Source: Candidatus Paceibacter sp.
GTDB taxonomy: Bacteria; Patescibacteriota; Minisyncoccia; UBA6257; GWB1-50-10
Assembly: GCA_020724685.1 (NCBI GenBank)
Contig: DYGP01000039.1
Location: forward strand, 1-6,616
Direction of reading: 5' to 3'
Length of the DNA: 6,616 nt
Below the pieces are notes generated by a model. The model searched no databases. It saw only the letters and a program-made list of their open reading frames with translations, and was not told the origin of the DNA. Shown in pieces: positions 1 to 4,089 of this stretch. The number at the start of each line of letters is the position of its first letter. The stretch's first letter is position 1. A program made the position numbers and the translations under genes.

Positions 1-32
1 GCGATAAGCGCAAGAATCCTTCCGATTCCCAT
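1..32 (-). CDS. 5' end of a minus-strand gene, truncated by the window edge
   Basis: An ATG at 32 reading leftward gives Met-Gly-Ile-Gly-Arg-Ile-Leu-Ala-Leu-Ile before the sequence ends. The start is supported by a GGAG ribosome binding site (complement of 40-43) seven bases upstream and by a near-consensus promoter at 68-96. It is the only gene in the window with a clear Shine-Dalgarno sequence. The few visible residues are hydrophobic, as at the beginning of a signal peptide or membrane segment, but that is only a hint. No function can be assigned. That a gene starts here is likely; its identity is unknown. Confidence 0.6.
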   Translation of the reverse strand, partial: MGIGRILALI

Positions 33-60
33 GTCTATTCTCCGTGATGTTAATGATTAC

Positions 61-96
61 CTCTTTAATTCTAACATATAGAAATATTTATGTCAA
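61..96 (-). promoter_or_regulatory. Sigma-70-type promoter for the leftmost gene
   Basis: Read on the minus strand, a perfect -35 TTGACA (complement of 91-96) is followed by a 17-bp spacer and TAGAAT (complement of 68-73), preceded by TGT, which makes an extended -10. The predicted transcription start is near 61. This gives a leader of about 29 nt that contains the GGAG at 40-43. It is the best promoter in the window and the only one with a recognisable -35. Confidence 0.8.
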
Positions 97-186
97 CATT
101 CTCCGCGGACACGTCCGTGCGCCCCGTCCGCATTCGTTCGTCCGCATCTCCGCGTGCCTCCCGCTCCCGTTTTCCCCCGTTCCCCA
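97..186. other. C-rich non-coding stretch with CGTCCGCAT direct repeats
   Basis: This part of the gene-free region at 33-263 lies directly upstream of the minus-strand promoter. CGTCCG occurs at 112-117, 125-130 and 139-144, and the longer CGTCCGCAT at 125-133 and 139-147 repeats with a 14-bp period. A small inverted repeat, CGGAC-AC-GTCCG, sits at 106-117. From about 145 the plus strand is strongly pyrimidine-rich. No convincing reading frame was found. The repeats could be an upstream regulator site for the promoter at 61-96, but nothing in the sequence proves it. Confidence 0.35.
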
Positions 187-228
187 CTCATAACATTTCC
201 TATCCGATCGGATAGGAAATGTTATGAG
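187..228. repeat. Perfect 42-bp palindrome
   Basis: The two 21-bp arms are exact reverse complements with no spacer, centred between 207 and 208; the core reads CCTATCCGATCGGATAGG. As RNA or single-stranded DNA it would form a 19-bp hairpin with a GATC loop. It lies between two minus-strand genes, downstream of the lamin-tail gene. Neither side carries a T-tract, so it is not a standard intrinsic terminator. Possible roles are an RNA-stabilising 3' hairpin, a dimeric protein site, or the footprint of a small palindromic repeat element. The structure is certain; its role is not. Confidence 0.9.
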
Positions 229-243
229 GCGTTTTCCGCCTCA
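225..243 (-). terminator. Hairpin downstream of the lamin-tail gene, weak terminator candidate
   Basis: TGAGGCG and CGCCTCA form a 7-bp GC-rich stem with a 5-nt loop. On the minus strand it lies about 20 nt beyond the stop codon at 264-266. It is followed by TAACATTTCC, which is not a proper U-tract, so terminator strength is doubtful. Bases 225-228 are shared with the 42-bp palindrome, so both hairpins cannot form fully at once. Confidence 0.4.
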
Positions 244-263
244 CGCGATCTTTTTCCGTTCTT

Positions 264-1403
264 TTACCACGAATACTCCCCCGCCCTCGTTCCTTCTCCG
301 TCGTAGAGAACGACCGCGTTCCCCTTCTCCGCGAGGGTGTAGGATTTCGGCCACCACACGTCCGGCTTTGCCGCGCCGGAATATCCTTCTTCGTGCGCAA
401 GGAGAAAATCACCGTGCGCGGGAATCGTCTTTCCCGCAAGGCGCGCGCTTGAAACAAGCGTCGTCTCGTTTCCCGTCGAGCTCCTCTTTTTTATCATCCA
501 TCCGGTAAGGTCGGCGGGAGCGTCGGAGTCGTTTTGAAGACGAATGAACTCGTGCCCCGCATTCCCCTCAATCCCCGCAACCACCTCGACAATATTGATA
601 GCACCTTTTTTTGCGCTTTCTGTTTTTGCATCATCAGAAATCACAGAATCGGAAGTTTTCGGTTTATCAACTTCTGTATTTTTCTGTAGATTTGAGATTT
701 GAGTTTTTATCTTTGAATTTTCACTCCCGGGGCTTCCTCCCGGAAACGGGGAGGTGTGCCATCCGAATCCGGAAGCGTCCCGTTCCATCGTCTGCTTCGT
801 TCTGTTGTTTCCCGCCTCCCATTTTGCGCCCCCCGCCTCGTCCCGAAGCGCGCAATCATCGTCAAAGAGGCGGATGAGTTCGTCGGCGTTTCTCAGGGAT
901 CCCGAAAATTCCCCGGTTCCCTTCCCGCGCCGCACGACGAGAAATTCGCCCGGAGCGAGCACGGCGTTTTTCGGAAATCCGATCGAAATGTCCCCGCCGC
1001 GGTCCATGATGCGCCAAAAGGAAATGTCCTCCGTTTTCGCCGAGCGGTTTGAGAGTTCGATCCATTCCTCCTCGTGGCCTTCGGAAGTCCCCATCCAGGC
1101 GATTTCGCTGAAGACGACGGATCCGCGGGACGGGCGTTCCGCCGTTTCGAACGCGCACGCGATTCCTTCGCCGCGAACGGCTTTCATCTCCCCGCTTTCC
1201 CGAAAATCGAATTCTCCCCGGAACGTCTCGTTCCGCAGAAACGTTTCCGAAAAAGCCGTTTTCGCGTCCGCGAAAAACGAGGGAGACCCTTCCGCCGAAA
1301 ACGTTCCGCTCCCCCAGAAAAGAAAGGCGAGAAGCCCGAATCCGCCGAGAGAAACCGCGACCGCCTTCTTTTTGCTCCCCCTCCCAGAAAATGCGCCGTC
1401 CAT
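264..1403 (-). CDS. Membrane-anchored protein with two lamin-tail domains
   Basis: This 379-residue protein has a short basic N-terminus (KKK at 11-13) and one hydrophobic segment at about 14-33. That segment acts as a signal anchor or uncleaved signal, placing the rest outside the membrane. A first lamin-tail-like domain spans about 94-220: VVFSEIAWMGT, then EEEWIELSNRS, then LAPGEFLVVRRG, ending GSPGSEN. A second spans about 269-379: INIVEVVAGIEG, then HEFIRLQNDSDAPADLTGW, then NAVVLYDGEG. A low-complexity Lys/Thr/Ser/Asp linker at about 227-268, encoded by AT-rich DNA, joins them. Lamin-tail domains are immunoglobulin-like beta folds found in many secreted bacterial proteins, often in surface or nuclease-associated contexts; no catalytic motif is visible here. 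The ATG at 1403 is chosen because it precedes the membrane segment and sits just below an extended -10. There is no Shine-Dalgarno sequence. The family call is firm; the function is unknown. Confidence 0.85.
   Translation of the reverse strand: MDGAFSGRGSKKKAVAVSLGGFGLLAFLFWGSGTFSAEGSPSFFADAKTAFSETFLRNETFRGEFDFRESGEMKAVRGEGIACAFETAERPSRGSVVFSEIAWMGTSEGHEEEWIELSNRSAKTEDISFWRIMDRGGDISIGFPKNAVLAPGEFLVVRRGKGTGEFSGSLRNADELIRLFDDDCALRDEAGGAKWEAGNNRTKQTMERDASGFGWHTSPFPGGSPGSENSKIKTQISNLQKNTEVDKPKTSDSVISDDAKTESAKKGAINIVEVVAGIEGNAGHEFIRLQNDSDAPADLTGWMIKKRSSTGNETTLVSSARLAGKTIPAHGDFLLAHEEGYSGAAKPDVWWPKSYTLAEKGNAVVLYDGEGTRAGEYSW
690..703. repeat. Heptad direct repeat in the AT-rich linker of the lamin-tail gene
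   Basis: ATTTGAG is repeated in tandem (CTCAAAT twice on the coding strand), followed by a partial CT. It sits within an AT-rich island at about 600-725 that encodes the linker between the two domains and contrasts with the G/C-rich flanks. It may be a slippage-prone or inserted spacer; the copy number is too low to be sure. Confidence 0.5.
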
Positions 1404-1412
1404 CTTGTTTTC

Positions 1413-1421
1413 AGTATATCA
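1413..1421 (-). promoter_or_regulatory. Extended -10 promoter of the lamin-tail gene
   Basis: On the minus strand TGATATACT is a good extended -10 (TGn plus TATACT). No match to TTGACA lies at the usual distance. Only nine bases separate the -10 from the ATG at 1403, so transcription should begin at about 1406 and leave a 2-3 nt leader. That agrees with the lack of a ribosome binding site. Confidence 0.55.
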
Positions 1422-1461
1422 CGCAGGCATTAACCCGGGTCTTTTCGTGTTCCACTCTCCG

Positions 1462-1494
1462 CATCAATCAAGATACCCCGTGAGGGAATTGATG
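1462..1494. promoter_or_regulatory. Inverted repeat in the divergent promoter region, possible operator
   Basis: CATCAAT at 1462-1468 and ATTGATG at 1488-1494 are exact inverted repeats 19 bp apart, with a smaller CCC-GTGA-GGG pairing inside. The right half overlaps the TG of the plus-strand extended -10, a position where a bound regulator would block RNA polymerase. A 7-bp match can arise by chance, so this is a candidate only. Confidence 0.3.
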
Positions 1495-1501
1495 GTATAA
1501 T
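1493..1501 (+). promoter_or_regulatory. Extended -10 promoter of the secreted repeat-protein gene
   Basis: TGGTATAAT is a perfect extended -10 hexamer. There is no clear -35 near 1473-1478. The -10 ends ten bases before the ATG at 1512, so the predicted start near 1508 gives an essentially leaderless mRNA. It faces away from the lamin-tail promoter about 75 bp to the left. Confidence 0.65.
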
Positions 1502-1511
1502 TCGGATATAT

Positions 1512-2492
1512 ATGCAGGCGAAGAAAATCATACCATCCGCCCTCCCCGCTTTTCTCGGAGTGGCTTGCGGCATTCTCCTTGCGGGCATGTTTGCAATGTA
1601 TTCCGCACAAGCGGAAACAAACATCACCGGAACTCCCTCAACGGACCGCTACGCGTGGGACGACATCGACGGATGGTGGGATTTCTATTCGACGGACGCG
1701 GTTCAGGTCTGGGGGACACGCCTCCAGGGCTACGCAAGCTCCACGGTCGGAATGATGTCCCTCGACTGCGCGACGAGCCCCGCGGGAAACATCTGCGGCC
1801 TTTCGAGTTACGGCGTGTGCAACGGTCCGGGACCGCACAACGCCGACGGAACGTGCCCGAACGGAGACGCTTCGGGAATCCTTTCGGGATACGCGTGGAA
1901 CGACACGATCGGATGGATAAGCTTCAATTGCGACCAGTCTTCGCACGGCGGATCGAACCAATGCTCCCTCTCGAACTACAAGGTGGAGATAGGATCGGAC
2001 GGCGATTTTACCGGATATGCGTGGAACGATCTCGTCGGATGGATAAGCTTCAATTGCGCGAACAATTCAAGCTGCGGCACGACCGACTTCCGGCTCAACA
2101 CGACGTGGAGGGCGACGAGTTCCGTCGGATATCTCGAATCGTCCGTATTCGACACCCAGACCGTGGCGGGAGCGATACTGAACAGCATCATCTGGCAGGG
2201 AACGTCGCCGAGCGGAACGTGCGTCGACTTCCAGATCGCGGCGTCAAACAGTTCAGAGGGTCCGTGGAGCTACGTCGGCCCCTCGGGAGACGGTTCGACG
2301 TATTACGGAACCTCGTGCGCGAGCTCCCTTCAGGGAGGGGTTGGATGCGCGGCGCCAGACACTCCCATATGCGTGAAAAAATCTGACTTTGCGGGCTACC
2401 GGTATCTCCGCTACAACGTGCGGATCTCAAGCGATCTCCTTCAGACGAAAACGCCGGTCATCGAAGACATCATTCTGAACTGGAGCCCGTAA
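1512..2492 (+). CDS. Secreted YAWND/GWISFN repeat protein
   Basis: This 326-residue exported protein begins with Lys-Lys, a hydrophobic core at about 7-28 and a likely signal-peptidase site AQA|ET after residue 34. Repeat motifs follow: YAWDDIDGWWDF (47-58), a degenerate LQGYASSTVGMMSLDC (71-86), LSGYAWNDTIGWISFNC (124-140) and FTGYAWNDLVGWISFNC (166-182). The last two are 42 residues apart. About a dozen cysteines occur in the mature part, often in pairs between repeats (86/95, 140/151, 182/188), suggesting disulfide-stabilised modules. From about 204 a C-terminal domain has the pattern YLESSVFD, LNSIIWQGT, VDFQIAASNSSEGPW, YRYLRYNVRI and ending IEDIILNWSP. This looks like a beta-sandwich domain that I associate with Parcubacteria surface proteins. 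A later in-frame ATG would remove the signal peptide, so 1512 is preferred. The biological role is unknown; surface adhesion or architecture is a guess. The next gene follows after a heptad array. Confidence 0.85.
   Translation: MQAKKIIPSALPAFLGVACGILLAGMFAMYSAQAETNITGTPSTDRYAWDDIDGWWDFYSTDAVQVWGTRLQGYASSTVGMMSLDCATSPAGNICGLSSYGVCNGPGPHNADGTCPNGDASGILSGYAWNDTIGWISFNCDQSSHGGSNQCSLSNYKVEIGSDGDFTGYAWNDLVGWISFNCANNSSCGTTDFRLNTTWRATSSVGYLESSVFDTQTVAGAILNSIIWQGTSPSGTCVDFQIAASNSSEGPWSYVGPSGDGSTYYGTSCASSLQGGVGCAAPDTPICVKKSDFAGYRYLRYNVRISSDLLQTKTPVIEDIILNWSP
1887..2058 (+). repeat. Intragenic direct repeat, 126-bp period
   Basis: Copies at 1887-1932 and 2013-2058 match at 40 of 46 positions. The last 24 bases (1909-1932 and 2035-2058) are identical, including a shared AAGCTT. 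The period of 126 bp equals 42 codons. The copies encode the two best GYAWND..GWISFNC modules. Identity at synonymous positions points to a fairly recent duplication or gene conversion. Confidence 0.85.
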
Positions 2493-2493
2493 A

Positions 2494-2593
2494 AATCAGT
2501 AGAAAGTATATAGTAATACAGCCGATTCTTATCAGACCTGTATTTACTACTTAATACTTACTACTTAATACTTAATACTTAATACTTACTACT
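2494..2593 (+). repeat. Heptad array 1, between the secreted-protein gene and cysS
   Basis: Starting two bases after the stop codon, four AGT-type units (AATCAGT, AGAAAGT, ATATAGT, AATACAG; 2494-2521) are followed by a short non-repeat stretch. Then come ACT-type units: ATTTACT and six exact tandem heptads from 2549 to 2590 (ACTTAAT, ACTTACT, ACTTAAT three times, ACTTACT), with a final ACT touching the cysS ATG. AATACAG at 2515-2521 pairs with CTGTATT at 2538-2544, and three more pairs form beyond a one-base bulge, giving a hairpin of about 10 bp with a 16-nt loop. The array contains no ribosome binding site. It may be a structured intercistronic element or a selfish microsatellite. Confidence 0.9.
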
Positions 2594-4027
2594 ATGCTTA
2601 TCTATAACTCATTGACTGACAAAAAAGAGGTGTTAAAAAAGCCCCTCTTCCGCAAACTGAAGTTTTTCGTTTGCGGTCCCACGGTATACGACGCGCCCCA
2701 CATCGGAAATCTCCGGACATTCATGTCGTTCGATATCGTCGTCCGATACCTGAGATACCGCGGATTCCGCGTTTCATATCTCCAGAACATCACCGACATC
2801 GATGACAAGATCATCGCGCGGGCGAAAGAAGAAAACGCTTCGTGGGATTCCGTCGCGCGGCGGTATGAAAAAAAATTCATCGAGAACAATGAAGCGTTCA
2901 ACATCACTTCCGTTGACCGGTATGCGCGCGCAACGGACCACGTGCCGGACATCATCAGGCAGGTGAACACGCTCATACGGAAAGGGTTCGCCTACGAGAT
3001 CGAAGGGGACGGATGGTATTTCGACCTCTCAAAATTCCCCGACTACGGGAAACTTGCGCGCCGCACCGCGCTTCAGGCCGAGGACGGCGTTTCGCGAATC
3101 GACGCGAATGAAAACAAAAGAAACGCGGGAGATTTTTGTTTGTGGAAGTTTTCAGACGCAAATTACGCAAATAACGAGAGTCAAATGCCACAAGTAACAG
3201 CCGAGCCGTCGTGGCCGGCGCCCTTCGGCGCCGGGAGACCGGGATGGCACATCGAAGACACGGCGATTACGGAATCGTTCTTCGGACCTCAATACGACAT
3301 TCACGGAGGAGGAGTTGATCTCAAATTCCCGCACCACGAAGCGGAGATAGCGCAACAGGAATCGGCGTCAGGGAAAAAACCTTTCGTGCGCATATGGATG
3401 CACACCGGATTTCTCAAGGTAAACGGGCAAAAAATGTCGAAGAGTCTCGGAAACTTCGTCTCCGTCGAAAACATCCTCTCGAAGATGTCGCCCGACGAGT
3501 TCCGTCTCATGGTCTTTCAGCAGCATTACCGCACGCCGCTCGACTTTTCGGACGATTCGGTCGCATACACAAAAGCGAATTTTTCGCAGATTTCCGAGTT
3601 TATTGAAAAACTCAGCTTTGTCTCGAAAAAAGGAATCGGCGATTCCGGAACGGCGGCCCGCTCGGCGATACGGAGATTTGAAAAAGAATTCTCCGGGGCG
3701 ATGGATGACGATTTCAATTCACCGGAGGCCCTTGCGGCGGTCCATGTCCTCATGAACGCGATTCATGAAACGGGCATATTCTCCCTTTCCCGCTCCGACG
3801 CGAAACGCGCGCGAAAAACGCTCCTCTGCGCCATGAAAGCGGTGGGGTTCTCGTTTTCGGAAGAAAAAATCCCCCACGAAATCGCCCAAATCGCCGGCGA
3901 TCGGGAGTTATGCAGGAGAAATAAACAGTTTACCCACGCCGACGCCTTGAGGGAAAAAATCAGTGCGTTAGGATATATCGTAGAGGACACTCCTCTCGGA
4001 CCGTTCGTCCGAAGAAGTAGTAAGTAG
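2594..4027 (+). CDS. cysS: Cysteinyl-tRNA synthetase
   Basis: This class I synthetase attaches cysteine to tRNA-Cys in the cytoplasm using ATP. Its 477 residues are slightly longer than the E. coli enzyme (461). The ATP-binding signature is GPTVYDAPHIGNLRTF (28-43, HIGN at 36-39) and the KMSKS loop is at 280-284. The known zinc site of the family is Cys, Cys, His, Glu. Here C27, H247 and E251 (in PHHEAE) are present, but the second cysteine is Asp222 in GWHIEDTA. Between LWK and EPSW, residues about 187-203 form an extra segment encoded by a 9-bp repeat. The start fits the usual MLxIYN-type N-terminus. It follows array 1 directly with no Shine-Dalgarno sequence. The last residues, Ser-Ser-Lys, and the TAG stop are encoded by array 2. 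Identity is very secure. Confidence 0.97.
   Translation: MLIYNSLTDKKEVLKKPLFRKLKFFVCGPTVYDAPHIGNLRTFMSFDIVVRYLRYRGFRVSYLQNITDIDDKIIARAKEENASWDSVARRYEKKFIENNEAFNITSVDRYARATDHVPDIIRQVNTLIRKGFAYEIEGDGWYFDLSKFPDYGKLARRTALQAEDGVSRIDANENKRNAGDFCLWKFSDANYANNESQMPQVTAEPSWPAPFGAGRPGWHIEDTAITESFFGPQYDIHGGGVDLKFPHHEAEIAQQESASGKKPFVRIWMHTGFLKVNGQKMSKSLGNFVSVENILSKMSPDEFRLMVFQQHYRTPLDFSDDSVAYTKANFSQISEFIEKLSFVSKKGIGDSGTAARSAIRRFEKEFSGAMDDDFNSPEALAAVHVLMNAIHETGIFSLSRSDAKRARKTLLCAMKAVGFSFSEEKIPHEIAQIAGDRELCRRNKQFTHADALREKISALGYIVEDTPLGPFVRRSSK
3156..3176 (+). repeat. 9-bp tandem repeat inside cysS
   Basis: ACGCAAATT (3156-3164), ACGCAAATA (3165-3173) and a partial ACG (3174-3176) form an in-frame repeat encoding part of DANYANNE. 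This AT-rich patch coincides with an extra segment compared with typical cysteinyl-tRNA synthetases, just before the zinc/active-site region. It looks like a tolerated insertion of repeat DNA; a 9-bp unit preserves the frame. Confidence 0.6.
3215..3234. repeat. GC-rich 8-bp inverted repeat inside cysS
   Basis: CCGGCGCC and GGCGCCGG flank a 4-nt CTTC spacer, which would give a stable hairpin in the mRNA. It encodes the Pro-Ala-Pro-Phe-Gly-Ala-Gly stretch before GRPGWHIED and lies about 40 bp after the 9-bp repeat. No T-tract follows, so it is not a terminator. It may be codon-level coincidence or part of the inserted DNA. Confidence 0.5.
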
Positions 4028-4081
4028 AAAGAAGCAAGTATCTAGTATGAGATACTGAACACTTAATACTGAATACTCTAT
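4019..4081 (+). repeat. Heptad array 2, between cysS and dnaB
   Basis: Nine units in one unbroken 7-nt phase cover 63 bases: AGTAAGT, AGAAAGA, AGCAAGT, ATCTAGT, ATGAGAT, ACTGAAC, ACTTAAT, ACTGAAT, ACTCTAT. Orientation flips from AGT type to ACT type at about 4053. AGTATCT (4037-4043) and AGATACT (4050-4056) form a perfect 7-bp hairpin with a 6-nt loop at the flip point. The array begins inside cysS, supplying its final codons and stop (4025-4027), and ends eight bases before the dnaB ATG at 4090. Confidence 0.88.
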
Positions 4082-4089
4082 GCTTTTCT

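Noticed and set aside
200..508. Short open frames on both strands around the palindrome
   Set aside because: They run through the palindrome and the 3' end of the lamin-tail gene, are Arg/Ser/Pro-rich, and show no start signals.
754..1500. A 248-codon open frame on the plus strand
   Set aside because: It is antisense to the lamin-tail gene, its composition is Ser/Pro/Arg-rich as expected from a shadow frame, and it has no family motif. The opposite strand carries clear domains.
1565..2386. A 273-codon open frame on the plus strand in another frame
   Set aside because: It lies entirely inside the secreted repeat-protein gene, is Arg-rich without motifs, and lacks a promoter or ribosome binding site. 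The overlapping frame has a signal peptide and repeats.
2549..2590. Tandem repeats considered as a CRISPR array or iteron origin
   Set aside because: Units are only 7 bp with no spacers, so not CRISPR. The same motif recurs in other intergenic spacers and there is no dnaA-type box cluster, so an origin is unlikely although dnaB is nearby.
3215..3234. Hairpin in cysS considered as a terminator or attenuator
   Set aside because: No T-tract follows it, it lies in mid-gene, and the encoded residues fit the protein.
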